This document shows, one piece after another, positions 1-9,544 of a stretch of DNA of 43,263 bases. Every line of letters starts with the position of its first letter. The first letter of the stretch is position 1. The position numbers were made by a program, and so were the translations under genes. The notes beneath the pieces were generated by a model that saw only the letters and a program-made list of their open reading frames with translations, did no database searches and was not told where the DNA came from. The DNA is from Actinomadura sp. 7K507 (GTDB lineage: Bacteria > Actinomycetota > Actinomycetes > Streptosporangiales > Streptosporangiaceae): positions 1 through 43,263 of the forward strand of contig NZ_SMKK01000058.1 of assembly GCF_004348425.1 (NCBI RefSeq), written 5' to 3'.

Positions 1-113
1 CCCCGGCACACCCCGCACCCCCGGGCGTCATCTCATCACTCATGACTCCATGATCCCGGACGGGCCGCGCCGCCCCGCACCGCCCCGGCTCGACCGGCCG
101 GCCCACGCCGGAC

Positions 114-2951
114 CTATTCGAGAAGTTTCGCCAGGAACTGGCCGGTGTGGCTGGCTTCCGTCCCGGCGACGTCCTCCGGAGTGCCGGTGGCGACGACGGT
201 GCCGCCGCGGGAACCGCCCTCGGGGCCCATGTCGATGATCCAGTCGGCGGTCTTGATGACGTCCAGGTTGTGCTCGATGATGATCACCGTGTTGCCCTTG
301 TCGACCAGGCCGTTCAGGACGCCGAGGAGCCTGCGGATGTCGTCGAAGTGCAGGCCGGTGGTCGGCTCGTCCAGCACGTAGATCGTGCGGCCGGTGGAGC
401 GTTTCTGCAGCTCCGACGCCAGCTTGACGCGCTGGGCCTCGCCGCCGGACAGGGTGGGGGCGGGCTGGCCGAGCCGGACGTAGCCCAGGCCGACGTCGTT
501 GAGGGTCTTCAGATGCCGGTGGATCGCCTTGATCGGCTCGAAGAACTCGGTGGCCTGCTCGATCGGCATGTCGAGCACCTCGGAGATCGTCTTGCCCTTG
601 TAGTGGACCTCCAGGGTCTCCCGGTTGTAGCGGGCGCCGTGGCAGACCTCGCAGGGGACGTAGACGTCCGGCAGGAAGTTCATCTCGATCTTGATGGTGC
701 CGTCGCCGGAGCAGTTCTCGCAGCGGCCGCCCTTGACGTTGAAGGAGAACCGGCCCGGCTGGTAGCCGCGGACCTTCGCCTCCGTCGTCTGCGCGAACAG
801 CTTGCGGATGTGGTCGAACACGCCGGTGTAGGTGGCCGGGTTGGACCGGGGCGTGCGCCCGATCGGCGACTGGTCGACGTGGACGACCTTGTCGAGCTGG
901 TCGACGCCGTTCACGCGCCTGTGCCTGCCGGGAACGAGCTTGGCCCCGTTCAGCTTCTTGGCCAGCGAGCTGTAGAGGATGTCGTTGACCAGCGTCGACT
1001 TGCCCGAACCGGACACGCCGGTCACGGCGGTGAGCACGCCGAGCGGGAACGCCACGTCCACGTCGCGGAGGTTGTTCTGCTGGGCGCCCTTCACGGTGAC
1101 CTCGCGGCCCTTCGTGCGGGGCCGGCGGATCTCCGGGACGGCGATCTCGCGGCGCCCGTCCAGGTACGCACCGGTTATGGAGCGGTCGGACTTCTTCAGG
1201 TCCTCGATGGTGCCGGACACGACGATCTCACCGCCGTGCTCGCCGGCGCGGGGACCGATGTCGACGATCCAGTCGGCGGCGGCGATGGTGTCCTCGTCGT
1301 GCTCGACGACGATCAGGGTGTTGCCCATGTCGCGCAGCCGCAGCAGCGTCTCCAGCAGGCGGTGGTTGTCGCGCTGGTGCAGGCCGATGGACGGCTCGTC
1401 CAGGACGTACAGGACGCCGACCAGGCCCGAGCCGATCTGCGTGGCCAGCCGGATGCGCTGCGCCTCTCCCCCGGCGAGGGTCGCCGCCGGCCGGTCGAGG
1501 GACAGGTAGTCGAGGCCGACGTCCAGCAGGAACCCGAGCCGGGCGTTGATCTCCTTGAGGACGCGCTCGGCGATGTGCTGCTCGCGCTCGCCCAGGTCCA
1601 TCGCGAGCAGGAACTTCGCCGCCTCGCCGATCGGCTTCGCGGCGACCTCTGCGATCGACATCCCGCCCATGGTGACGGCGAGCACGACCGGCTTGAGCCG
1701 GGCGCCGTCGCACGTCGGGCACGGGATCTCCCGCATGTAGCCCTCGTACCGCTCCCGGCTGGAGTCGCTCTCGGACTCGGCGTGCCGCCGCTGGATGTAG
1801 GGGATCACGCCCTCGTACGCGGTGTAGTACGACCTCGTCCGGCCGTACCGGTTCTTGTAGCGCACGTGGACCTGGGTCTCGTGCCCGTTCAGGACCGCCT
1901 TGCGGGCCTTGGCGGGCAGCTTCTCCCACGGGGTGTTGAGGTCGAAGCCCATCGCGTCGCCGAGCGCGGACAGCAGGCGCAGGAAGTAGTCGCTCACGTG
2001 CCCGCTCGACCACGGCTGGATCGCGCCCTCGCCGAGGGTCAGCTCCTCGTCCGGGACGATGAGCTCCGGGTCGACCTCCATGCGCGTCCCCAGGCCGGTG
2101 CAGTCGGGGCACGCGCCGTAGGGCGAGTTGAAGGAGAACGACCGGGGCTCCAGCTCCTCGAACGACAGGTCGTCGTAGGGGCAGTAAAGGTGCTCGGAGT
2201 ACATCCGGGTGCGGTTCTCGTCGCCTTCGGGGACGTCGACGAAGTCGAGGACGATCGTGCCGCCCGCGAGGCCGAGCGCGGTCTCCACCGAGTCGGCGAG
2301 CCGCTGGCGCGCGGAGTCCTTCACCGAGAGCCGGTCGACCACGATCGCGATGTCGTGCTTCTCCTGCTTCTTCAGCTTGGGCGGCTCGTCCAGGCGGATC
2401 ATCCGCCCGTCCACGATCGCCCGGGAGTACCCCTTGGACTGCAGCTCGCGGAACAGCTCCAGGTACTCGCCCTTCCGCCCCCGGATCACCGGCGCGAGCA
2501 CCTGGAACCGGGTGCCCTGCTCCAGCTCCAGCACCCGGTCGACGATCTGCTGCGGCGCCTGCCGGGTGATCGGCCGGGCGCACTCGGGACAGTGCGGGTG
2601 CCCGATCCGCGCGTACAGCAGCCGCAGGTAGTCGTACACCTCGGTGATCGTCCCGACCGTCGACCGCGGGTTCTTGCTGGTCGACTTCTGGTCGATCGAC
2701 ACCGCCGGGGACAGCCCCTCGATGAAGTCGACGTCGGGCTTGTCCATCTGGCCGAGGAACTGGCGGGCGTAGGCCGACAGCGACTCGACGTACCGCCGCT
2801 GCCCCTCCGCGAAGATCGTGTCGAACGCCAGGCTGGACTTCCCGGAACCCGACAGGCCGGTGAACACGATCAGGGAGTCCCGCGGGAGGTCGAGCGAGAC
2901 GTCCTTCAGGTTGTGCTCGCGTGCTCCACGCACGATGAGTCGGTCATGCAC
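114..2951 (-). CDS. uvrA: excinuclease ABC subunit UvrA
   Basis: UvrA is the damage-recognition ATPase of nucleotide excision repair; as a dimer it loads UvrB at bulky lesions. At 945 residues this is full length for the family. The first Walker A (GLSGSGKSS) is near residues 32-40 and a second (GVSGSGKST) lies in the C-terminal half. There are CxxC zinc-finger pairs, the second near [19 protein letters not shown] signatures are LAGGEAQR in the first domain and LSGGEAQR in the second; the Ala in the first is a mild deviation. The start is GTG, giving [15 protein letters not shown], the usual N-terminus; the ribosome site is weak. The gene is alone on this strand, with a DNA-damage type promoter motif about 60 bases upstream. 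Identity is very secure. Confidence 0.98.
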   Translation of the reverse strand: MHDRLIVRGAREHNLKDVSLDLPRDSLIVFTGLSGSGKSSLAFDTIFAEGQRRYVESLSAYARQFLGQMDKPDVDFIEGLSPAVSIDQKSTSKNPRSTVGTITEVYDYLRLLYARIGHPHCPECARPITRQAPQQIVDRVLELEQGTRFQVLAPVIRGRKGEYLELFRELQSKGYSRAIVDGRMIRLDEPPKLKKQEKHDIAIVVDRLSVKDSARQRLADSVETALGLAGGTIVLDFVDVPEGDENRTRMYSEHLYCPYDDLSFEELEPRSFSFNSPYGACPDCTGLGTRMEVDPELIVPDEELTLGEGAIQPWSSGHVSDYFLRLLSALGDAMGFDLNTPWEKLPAKARKAVLNGHETQVHVRYKNRYGRTRSYYTAYEGVIPYIQRRHAESESDSSRERYEGYMREIPCPTCDGARLKPVVLAVTMGGMSIAEVAAKPIGEAAKFLLAMDLGEREQHIAERVLKEINARLGFLLDVGLDYLSLDRPAATLAGGEAQRIRLATQIGSGLVGVLYVLDEPSIGLHQRDNHRLLETLLRLRDMGNTLIVVEHDEDTIAAADWIVDIGPRAGEHGGEIVVSGTIEDLKKSDRSITGAYLDGRREIAVPEIRRPRTKGREVTVKGAQQNNLRDVDVAFPLGVLTAVTGVSGSGKSTLVNDILYSSLAKKLNGAKLVPGRHRRVNGVDQLDKVVHVDQSPIGRTPRSNPATYTGVFDHIRKLFAQTTEAKVRGYQPGRFSFNVKGGRCENCSGDGTIKIEMNFLPDVYVPCEVCHGARYNRETLEVHYKGKTISEVLDMPIEQATEFFEPIKAIHRHLKTLNDVGLGYVRLGQPAPTLSGGEAQRVKLASELQKRSTGRTIYVLDEPTTGLHFDDIRRLLGVLNGLVDKGNTVIIIEHNLDVIKTADWIIDMGPEGGSRGGTVVATGTPEDVAGTEASHTGQFLAKLLE

Positions 2952-3008
2952 GGCGTTATTCCGGTTCCTCTTCTGGGCGCGGCCATGGACAGAGACAGGC
3001 CGCTCTCA

Positions 3009-3031
3009 AGGCTAGCCAAGGGGTACGACAG
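3009..3031 (-). promoter_or_regulatory. candidate RecA-independent DNA-damage (PafBC-type) promoter of uvrA
   Basis: Read on the minus strand, the element is CTGTCGTAC, eight bases, then TAGCCT. This fits the actinobacterial RecA-NDp consensus (tTGTCRgtg-N8-TAnnnT), with the exact 8-base gap and TAnnnT box; only the less conserved gtg part differs. It lies about 58 bases upstream of the uvrA GTG, a sensible leader length. In mycobacteria and Streptomyces such promoters are activated by PafBC. The assignment is by motif only. Confidence 0.6.
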
Positions 3032-3200
3032 AATCCCCCGAGTCAACAACGGCGACGGCCGCCGCCGCATTTCATGACGCTCCCCGCCCGTCCCGCAGAG
3101 GTCCGGACGGCACCACCGCACCGTACACGTGTTCGAACACCACTCGCCACCAGAACATCCCCCGCGAGCACCTCGGACGCCCGGCCGCCAGCGCCCGAGG

Positions 3201-3232
3201 AGGCCGCCGCGAACGTGGCGAGCCGGCGGCCT
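3201..3232 (-). terminator. inverted repeat at the stop of the zinc-ribbon MBL gene
   Basis: AGGCCGCCG and CGGCGGCCT form a perfect 9-bp stem around a roughly 14-base loop, overlapping the TAG stop of the upstream MBL gene. It could stop transcription before uvrA. No U-tract follows, which is common for high-GC terminators. The rest of the uvrA-MBL gap (2952-3230) shows only the uvrA promoter motif. Confidence 0.35.
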
Positions 3233-4022
3233 ACTCGTCGTCCAGGGCGAAGGAGAGGTAGCGGTCGGCGGAGCGGCGGACGGCGTCCTTGCCGTCGGTG
3301 TAGACGATCTTCTTCCACCAGGCGCCGTAGACGCGGTCGAAGTCGTAGGGCTCCAGGAGGCGCAGGGCGCGGCGGATCGTGCGGGGGCGCTCCGGGATGA
3401 GGTTCGGGTAGCTGTACATGAAGCTGACCCAGTCGCGGTCGTTGACGACTTGCAGGATGTCGCCGGAGAACACCGCGCCGGCGTCCCGCCAGTGCAGGAC
3501 CTGGCCGCCGTCGAAGTGCACGCCCGCGTTCACGAGCGTCAGGCCGCCGGCCAGTTCGTGGGTGTCGCCGGACCAGAAGACCACCGCGTCGTCCGGGCGG
3601 GCCACCCAGCGGCGGTCGGCCTCGTGGATGTAGACCGGGGCGTCGAAGGCGTGCGCCCACTCGATCATGCTGCCGTAGAAGTGCGGGTGGCTGATCGCGA
3701 TCGCGGAGATGCCGCCCAGGTCGTTGACCTCGCGGATCAGGTCGTCGTCGATGTGGGTGACCATGTCCCAGAGGACGTTGCCGGACGGGGCGCGCAGCAG
3801 CAGGGCGCGCTGGCCGATGGCGGTGGACGGCTCGGTGCCGATCCCGACGACGCCCGGCCCCTCTTCGGCGACCCGTCCCCGGTGCCCGGCCTGGAGTTCC
3901 TCCAGCGTCGTCCATTTCTGGCCGTCCCAGCCGACGTACTGGCGCTCGTCCTCGCAGATCGGGCAGTCGGGACGGGGCTCGGCGTACTGGACTCCGCAGG
4001 TCAGGCAGATCGGCAGCTCCAT
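3231..4022 (-). CDS. MBL-fold metallo-hydrolase with N-terminal zinc ribbon
   Basis: This 263-residue protein opens with a CxxC...CxxC zinc ribbon (CLTC near residues 6-9, CPIC near 20-23), followed by a metallo-beta-lactamase-like fold. The usual HxHxDH metal motif is replaced by SHPHFYGS, and later metal-site candidates are SGDT, NAGVHF and SGDIL. The acidic partner residues of the canonical motif are missing, so the metal site may be altered or mononuclear. Start ATG at 4022 leaves 72 bases to the divergent isomerase-family gene. Substrate is unknown. The fold call is good; enzymatic function is not predictable. Confidence 0.75.
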   Translation of the reverse strand: MELPICLTCGVQYAEPRPDCPICEDERQYVGWDGQKWTTLEELQAGHRGRVAEEGPGVVGIGTEPSTAIGQRALLLRAPSGNVLWDMVTHIDDDLIREVNDLGGISAIAISHPHFYGSMIEWAHAFDAPVYIHEADRRWVARPDDAVVFWSGDTHELAGGLTLVNAGVHFDGGQVLHWRDAGAVFSGDILQVVNDRDWVSFMYSYPNLIPERPRTIRRALRLLEPYDFDRVYGAWWKKIVYTDGKDAVRRSADRYLSFALDDE

Positions 4023-4094
4023 GATCGCTCAAGTGTGGCATGGGAGGAGGTGGTGCGGAAGGATGAAGGCGCTGTGGGTCTAGGGAGGCGCGTC

Positions 4095-4841
4095 ATGGAC
4101 TGGCGAGAAGTGATCGATGAGCTGGATTCCGGTGTGGAGCGCGTCATCGGGACGTTGTCGCAGCTCAGCGACCACGATCTGCGCGCCCCGTCGGCCCTGC
4201 CCGGGTGGAGCCGCGGGCACGTGGCCACGCATATCGCCAGGAATGCCGACTCTCTGTGGAACCTGCTCGAATGGGCGCGGACGGGGGTGGAGATCCCGCA
4301 GTATCCGAGCCTGGACGCCCGTAACGCCGCGCTGGAGGAGGGCGCCGGACGGGGCCGCGAGGAGCTGGCCGAGGACGTCCGCGCGACCGGGGCGCGGTTC
4401 GTCGAGCAGGCGAGGAACCTGCCCGAGGGCGCGTGGAACGCTCCCGTGATGGCGATGACGGGCTGGCGGCACCCGGCCTGGTACACGCTGTACCGCCGGT
4501 GGAACGAGGTGGAGGCGCATCACGCCGACCTCGCCGCCGGGTACGGCCCGGCCGACTGGCCCGAGTCCTATGTCCGGTGGTCCCTGACCAGCACGCTGAC
4601 GGACATGGCCGCGCTCCCGGAGACGCTCCGCGGTGAGCTCGCCGGGTTCCGGATCACCGCGACCGACTCCGGGGAGTCCGCCGACCTCGGCTGGGCGCCC
4701 GGCGGCCCGGAGGCGTCCGGGTCGGGGCGGGCGCTGCTCGGCTGGCTCAGCGGGCGCACGGACGGCGCCGGCGTGAGCGTCCGCCCGGACGGCCGGCTGC
4801 CCGTGCCGCCGCCCTGGCCGCACCAGCCCGCGGCCTTCTGA
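4095..4841 (+). CDS. maleylpyruvate isomerase family (mycothiol-dependent/DinB-like) protein
   Basis: The 248-residue protein belongs to the mycothiol-dependent maleylpyruvate isomerase/DinB four-helix family. Diagnostic pieces are the N-terminal SDHDLRAPSALPGWSRGHV segment, then THIARN, and a downstream RRWNEVEAHHADL with His residues that would complete the metal site (three His in the family). The C-terminal half resembles the small alpha/beta lobe of these isomerases. The ATG at 4095 has GGGAGG about 6 bases upstream. Family members isomerise maleylpyruvate or act as thiol S-transferases with mycothiol; the substrate here is not known. Convergent with the Crp gene, 25 bases apart. Confidence 0.85.
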   Translation: MDWREVIDELDSGVERVIGTLSQLSDHDLRAPSALPGWSRGHVATHIARNADSLWNLLEWARTGVEIPQYPSLDARNAALEEGAGRGREELAEDVRATGARFVEQARNLPEGAWNAPVMAMTGWRHPAWYTLYRRWNEVEAHHADLAAGYGPADWPESYVRWSLTSTLTDMAALPETLRGELAGFRITATDSGESADLGWAPGGPEASGSGRALLGWLSGRTDGAGVSVRPDGRLPVPPPWPHQPAAF

Positions 4842-4866
4842 GGGATCCGCGACTCAGCGCACGCTG

Positions 4867-5577
4867 TCAGTCGGCGTCGTGGCCGGCCAGGCGGTGCAGG
4901 GCGTCCACCGAGCGGACGACGATCGCGCTGCGGGTGACGGTGAGGCCGCCGCGGACGGGTTCGGCGGCGAGGATCTGCGCGACCTTGCGGCGCCCCATCC
5001 CGGCCCAGCGCCCGAGGTCCTGCTGGGTGACGGGGATCCGGACCTGGACGCCGCCCTCGTCCGGCGCCTCGGTCACGCCGTCCGCGCGTTCCTCCTTGAC
5101 GGGTGAGCCGAAGCGCGCCACCAGGCGCAGCAGCCTGCTCGCGAGGCGGCGCTCGGGGTCGTCGGGGAAGTGGGCGACGCGCAGTTCGTTCGAGTCCCGC
5201 AGCCGTTCGGCGAGGACGGCGGCGACCGCCCAGGCCGAGCCGGGGTGGTCGTCCAGGACGCTCCGGAACTGTCCCCGGGGCAGCACGAGCGCCTCCACGC
5301 GGGTCAGCGCCTCGACGTTGGCGTGCCGGACGCCGCCGTCCACGGCCTCCAGTTCCCCGACGAGGTCGCCCGGTCCGAGGATGTCGAGGATGGCGGTCTC
5401 GCCGTCCCGGTCGACCCAGACCTTCACCGCCCCGGCGCGCAGGACGAAGACCTGGGACGCGCGGGTGTGCTCGCGCATCAGGAAGGCGCCCTGCCTGATC
5501 ACCACCGGTGCGCCGGTCCGCCGCAGCGCCTCGCGGGCGCGTTCGGGCAGCGCGTCCCAGAATCGGGCGGTCTCCAT
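4867..5577 (-). CDS. Crp/Fnr family transcriptional regulator
   Basis: This is a 236-residue cyclic-nucleotide-binding regulator. The cNMP beta-barrel spans about residues 5-120, with a phosphate-binding cassette GDLVGEL (GEL at 74-76) and RHA (84-86). The Glu and Arg that grip the cyclic phosphate are kept; His sits where Ser or Thr is usual. A long dimer helix follows, then a Crp-type winged HTH around 180-205 (TQQDLGRWAGMGRRKV). The ATG at 5577 is chosen because GGAGGAGG lies about 5 bases upstream; an ATG 33 bases earlier lacks this. It is downstream of, and on the same strand as, the Crp-NB-ARC-TPR gene (gap 116 bases), so the two may share a transcript. cAMP is likely but not proven as ligand. 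Confidence 0.9.
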   Translation of the reverse strand: METARFWDALPERAREALRRTGAPVVIRQGAFLMREHTRASQVFVLRAGAVKVWVDRDGETAILDILGPGDLVGELEAVDGGVRHANVEALTRVEALVLPRGQFRSVLDDHPGSAWAVAAVLAERLRDSNELRVAHFPDDPERRLASRLLRLVARFGSPVKEERADGVTEAPDEGGVQVRIPVTQQDLGRWAGMGRRKVAQILAAEPVRGGLTVTRSAIVVRSVDALHRLAGHDAD

Positions 5578-5693
5578 CTCGCCTCCTCCGCCGAACCCGG
5601 GCCGGGGCACGGTGATTCTCGCTCCGGTGCCTCATTGATCTTGTGCCTGGGGTCCAGTGAACGCGGCGCTGCGCCGATGGACTAGGTCTTTTG

Positions 5694-8600
5694 TCACATG
5701 TCGAGAGATCTATCCGTTTCAAGCCAGCTGTCCAGGGCGCGGACGCGCCGGACGCAGTCGGCCGCGGCGGCCTGGTCGCCGAGCGCGAGGTGGGACTCGC
5801 GCAGCAGCTCCAGCGCGCGCCGCAGGCCCGACTGGTCGTCCATGTCGCGGCGGATGCCGATCTCGGCGTTGACGTGCTCGACCGCGCGGGCGTGCTTGCC
5901 GAGCAGCTGGCAGGCGCGGGCCATGTTGTGCAGCGCGTACGCCTGCGCCCGGGTGTCGCCGAGTTCGGCGGCCAGGTCGTGGGCGCGGCGCCCGGTGTCC
6001 AGGGCGTCGTCGGCGCGGCCGAGGTCCAGGTGGATGGCGGCGAGGTGGACCAGGGCGGTGCCCTCGCCGTGCCGGTCGCCGACCTCGCCGAGGAACCGCA
6101 GCGCCTCCAGCTCGCGTTCGAGGGCCTCCTCCGGCCGGCCGGCGCGGCGCAGCACGGCGGCGAGGGTGTCCATCCCGACGCCGAGGCCGTACCAGTCGCC
6201 GCCGGACTCGCGGATCCGCAGCGCGTGCCGCGCGGCGCGCTCGGCGTCCTCGGGCAGCCCGAGCCGGGAGTAGGTGCGGGCCAGGCTGCCGAGCGTGCCG
6301 GCCATCCCGCCCTGCGCGCCGAGCCGGTGCCACAGGTCCAGGGCCTCCAGGCCGAGGACGAACGCCTCCTGGTGGCGGCCGAGGCGGCGCATGACCACCG
6401 ACAGGTGCTCCAGGTCGTGGGCCTCGCCGTGCTGGTCGCCGATCTCGCGGCGGATCTCCAGCGCCCGCAGCAGGTGCTCGCGCGCCTCCCGGTACCGTCC
6501 GAGCCGCCAGTGGACGATGCCGATCTGCGCGAGCGCCTCGGCCTCGCCGTGCCGGTTGCTGGTGTCGCGGTGCAGGCGCAGCGCCTGCCCGCAGTAGGTG
6601 AACGCCTCGGCGAACCTCGTGGCGTCGCACATCAGCCTGCCGAGCGTGTTGAGCGCGCGCGCCTCCCCGTGGCGCGCACCCAGGGCACGGTACGTCTGCA
6701 GTGCCTGCTCGGCGTCCTGCTGCGCCATGTCGCGCAGGCCGAGCACGGAGTTCATCCGCGCCAGCTCCGTCAGCGCCTGCGCGGACCCGTGCATGTCGGC
6801 CTGCTCCTGCCGGATGTAGAGGGCCTCCAGCGCGTGCGACACCGCCTCGTGGACGTTGCCCTGCCGCCGGTGCACCTGGGCGACGGTGAGAAGGGTCTCG
6901 GCCACGCCCGGCTGGTCATCGATCCGGCGCCGTATGTCCAGCGCCTTCCCGGCGTGTTCCAGTGCCTTCTCGTAGCCGGCGAGCCCCAGGTGGGCGCGGG
7001 CGAGCGTGTCGTGTCCCTTGGCGACTCCCCCGTCACCGCCACCGTCCCGCTCACCGTGGATGTCGAGGGAGCGCTCCGCGTGCTCGATCGCCGTCAGGTA
7101 GCGGCCGAGCGTCACGTACACGTCGGCGAGGGTCGCCAGGGTCAGGGCCTCCCCGTACCGGTCGGGCGGGTCGACGGCCCGGAAGCCGCGCCGCGCGTCC
7201 TCCCCGTACCCGATGGCCTGGACGGAGTCGCCCAGCTCGAAGTGCGCCATCGCCAGGTTGTGCAGCATGACGGCAGCCACCGCCCAGTCCTCCTCGGTGC
7301 GGGCCGCGTGCAGGGCCGCCTGGTGGACGGCGATGTTGTCCTCGCTGTAGCGCCGGAACTCCTGGAAGTCGAAGAGGGCGTCGGCCAGCTCCCAGCACGT
7401 CCGGTGCAGGCCGAGCCGGGCCGCCTGGTGGACGGCGGCGACGAGGTTGCGCCGCTCGGACTCGAACCAGCCGAGCCCGGACGCGCGTTCGGCGGCCGTC
7501 GCCGGGCGGATCGGCGCCTCGCCGCGGTGCACGGTGGGCCGGGGCCGCCCGGTCAGCGCCGCCCCGGCCTCGCGCGCCTCGGCGAGATAGCCGGCCAGCA
7601 GCCGCCGCTGCGCCGCCAGCTGCTCGCCGTCGGAGTCCTCCCGCAGCCCCCGCTCCCGGGCGAAGTCGCGCAGCAGGTCGTGCATCCGGTAGCGGCCCGG
7701 TCCGACGTCCTGCACCAGGTAGGCCTGCCGCAGGCCCTCCAGGCACTCGCGCGCCTCGTCCACCGTCCGGTCCTGCAAGGCCGCGAGGGCGACGGGCGTG
7801 AAATCGGGGCCCACCACCAGGCCCAGCCTCCGGAACGCCTCGCGCTGGTCGGGGCGCAGGCTCCGGTAGGCGACGTCGAACGTCTGGCTCATGACGGCCT
7901 GCAGCCCCGCCCCGGACGCGCCGTGCGAGGCGCCCTCGCTCAGCCCCGCCCCCGAAAGGCCCGGTCCGTACGGCGGCGGCGCGTCCTCGGCGTCCAGCGC
8001 CGCCAGTTCCCGGACGGTCGCGGCGACCGACTCGCCGGGGTTCTCGGCCAGCCGCCCCGCCATCACGCCGAGCGCCAGCGGCAGATGCCCGCATTCGCGG
8101 GCCAGCCGCACGACCGCCCGGTGCTCCTCGCGGACGCGGGCGTCCCCCGGGCCGAGGACGTTCGAGATGAGGTCCACCGCCTCCTGCGAGGCCATCTCCT
8201 GCAGTTCCAGCGTCCGGATGTCGGCGCCCTCCAGCAGCGCGGGCAGCCGCCGCCGGCTCGTCACGATCACCAGCCCGGACGTCGCCGCGGCCAGCAGCGG
8301 CCTGATCTGCTCCGGCCGGGACGCGTTGTCGAGGATCAGCAGCATCCGCCGGCCTGCCAGCATCGACCGGCACTGCGCGGCGAGTTCCGCCTCGGCGCGC
8401 GGGAGCTGGTCGCCCGGCACGCCCGCGGCGCGCAGCACCTGCCCCATCGCCTCCGCCGGCGTGACGGGGCTGCGCCTGGTGCCGCGCAGGTCGGCGAACA
8501 GGACGCCGTCGGGGAACCGGTCGACGACCCGGTGCGCCCAGTGCAGCGCCAGCGTCGTCTTGCCGACGCCCGCCATCCCCTGCACGAGCACGGCGCGCGG

Positions 8601-9539
8601 CCATTCGGACTGGCCGACCAGCATGTCCAGCTTGCCGAGGCTGATCGTGCGGCCGGCGAAGAAGGGGTTGTCCGCGGGCAGCCGCACCTGCGGCGGCGTG
8701 CCCGCGCCGAGCCGCACCGGCTCGGGCGCCGCGATCCCGGCGTCCCCCTCGGTTTCGGCCCGCCGCGCCGGCTGCTGGCCGGCGGACGGCCACTCGTCGC
8801 CCCACGGGCTCGCGGCCCGGCGCAGCCGCTCGGTGTCCAGCACGATCAGCGGGCGCGGCCTGCTGTCCAGGATGCCCCTGGACCGCCACAGCCGGAACCA
8901 CCGCACCAGGGTCTCGCGGGAGATGCCCGCCCAGTTCGCCAGCTCCGCCTGGCTGAGCTTCAGCGGGATCCGCGTCCCCTGCCCGGGGGCGGGCTCACCG
9001 AACCGGTGGGCCAGTTCCAGCAGGTGGTAGGCGAGCCGCTGCGGATGGTCGGCCGCCCGCACCGCGTGCCGGCGGCCGCCGAACGTGACGGTCTGCGAGA
9101 TCGCGTGCATCATCGCCTCGGCGACCTGCGGGCTGGCCGCCAGCAGGCTGCGGAACTTGCGGCGGTCCACCCGCAGCGCCGCGACATGGTCCAGCGCGGC
9201 GACGCTGCCGCGCTGCGGATGCCCCCACGGGCCCAGGACCCCCACCAGGTCCCCCGCCCCGAACAGATCGATGATCGACTCGTCGCCCTCGCTGGAGTCC
9301 ACGAACTCCTTGGCCACCGCGTTGCTGGCCGCGCGGGGGGACGCCTTGAACACCACGTACACCGCCGGCGCGATCGACCCCTGATGGCACAGCATCCCGC
9401 CCGGCGGGATGTCGGTGCGCCGTCCCATGGCGCGCAGGGCCTGCCGGTCGGAGGGTTCCAGCCGTTCCCAGAAGCTTCCCGGCCGGACGCCCAGAGGGGT
9501 GTGGGGGGTCGTCCCGCCGTCGGGCGCATCGTCGATCAA
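5694..9539 (-). CDS. Crp/HTH-NB-ARC-TPR STAND regulator
   Basis: This 1281-residue protein fuses three modules. A Crp-like barrel spans about residues 25-150, followed by a Crp-type HTH near 195-225 (SQAELANWAGISRETL). The NB-ARC ATPase spans about 300-560, with Walker A GMAGVGKTT (Lys327), Walker B LLILDN, sensor VTSRRR, CGHLPLAL and an MHD motif at 619-621. A TPR solenoid runs from about 690 to the end, in repeats of about 40 residues, many with GDxHGEA and LGR. The layout is that of AfsR-type STAND regulators with Crp in place of the SARP domain. The barrel lacks the cassette Glu (GVL at 100-102) and is degenerate at Arg110, so it may not bind cAMP. A TTG start is chosen: GGAGG lies 9 bases upstream, inside the end of the preceding gene, whose stop is 5 bases away. 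Role inferred: switch gated by ligand or protein binding. Confidence 0.9.
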   Translation of the reverse strand: MIDDAPDGGTTPHTPLGVRPGSFWERLEPSDRQALRAMGRRTDIPPGGMLCHQGSIAPAVYVVFKASPRAASNAVAKEFVDSSEGDESIIDLFGAGDLVGVLGPWGHPQRGSVAALDHVAALRVDRRKFRSLLAASPQVAEAMMHAISQTVTFGGRRHAVRAADHPQRLAYHLLELAHRFGEPAPGQGTRIPLKLSQAELANWAGISRETLVRWFRLWRSRGILDSRPRPLIVLDTERLRRAASPWGDEWPSAGQQPARRAETEGDAGIAAPEPVRLGAGTPPQVRLPADNPFFAGRTISLGKLDMLVGQSEWPRAVLVQGMAGVGKTTLALHWAHRVVDRFPDGVLFADLRGTRRSPVTPAEAMGQVLRAAGVPGDQLPRAEAELAAQCRSMLAGRRMLLILDNASRPEQIRPLLAAATSGLVIVTSRRRLPALLEGADIRTLELQEMASQEAVDLISNVLGPGDARVREEHRAVVRLARECGHLPLALGVMAGRLAENPGESVAATVRELAALDAEDAPPPYGPGLSGAGLSEGASHGASGAGLQAVMSQTFDVAYRSLRPDQREAFRRLGLVVGPDFTPVALAALQDRTVDEARECLEGLRQAYLVQDVGPGRYRMHDLLRDFARERGLREDSDGEQLAAQRRLLAGYLAEAREAGAALTGRPRPTVHRGEAPIRPATAAERASGLGWFESERRNLVAAVHQAARLGLHRTCWELADALFDFQEFRRYSEDNIAVHQAALHAARTEEDWAVAAVMLHNLAMAHFELGDSVQAIGYGEDARRGFRAVDPPDRYGEALTLATLADVYVTLGRYLTAIEHAERSLDIHGERDGGGDGGVAKGHDTLARAHLGLAGYEKALEHAGKALDIRRRIDDQPGVAETLLTVAQVHRRQGNVHEAVSHALEALYIRQEQADMHGSAQALTELARMNSVLGLRDMAQQDAEQALQTYRALGARHGEARALNTLGRLMCDATRFAEAFTYCGQALRLHRDTSNRHGEAEALAQIGIVHWRLGRYREAREHLLRALEIRREIGDQHGEAHDLEHLSVVMRRLGRHQEAFVLGLEALDLWHRLGAQGGMAGTLGSLARTYSRLGLPEDAERAARHALRIRESGGDWYGLGVGMDTLAAVLRRAGRPEEALERELEALRFLGEVGDRHGEGTALVHLAAIHLDLGRADDALDTGRRAHDLAAELGDTRAQAYALHNMARACQLLGKHARAVEHVNAEIGIRRDMDDQSGLRRALELLRESHLALGDQAAAADCVRRVRALDSWLETDRSLDM

Positions 9540-9544
9540 TCCGG

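Noticed and set aside
1..113. A gene or terminator downstream of uvrA
   Set aside because: Short GC-rich stretch with only weak self-complementarity and no coding sign.
147..3077. Very long open frame antisense to uvrA (and similar frames opposite the STAND, acyl-CoA dehydrogenase and RGG-TPR genes)
   Set aside because: High-GC coding DNA leaves the opposite strand free of stops; these frames are compositionally odd, lack motifs and overlap genes with clear families.
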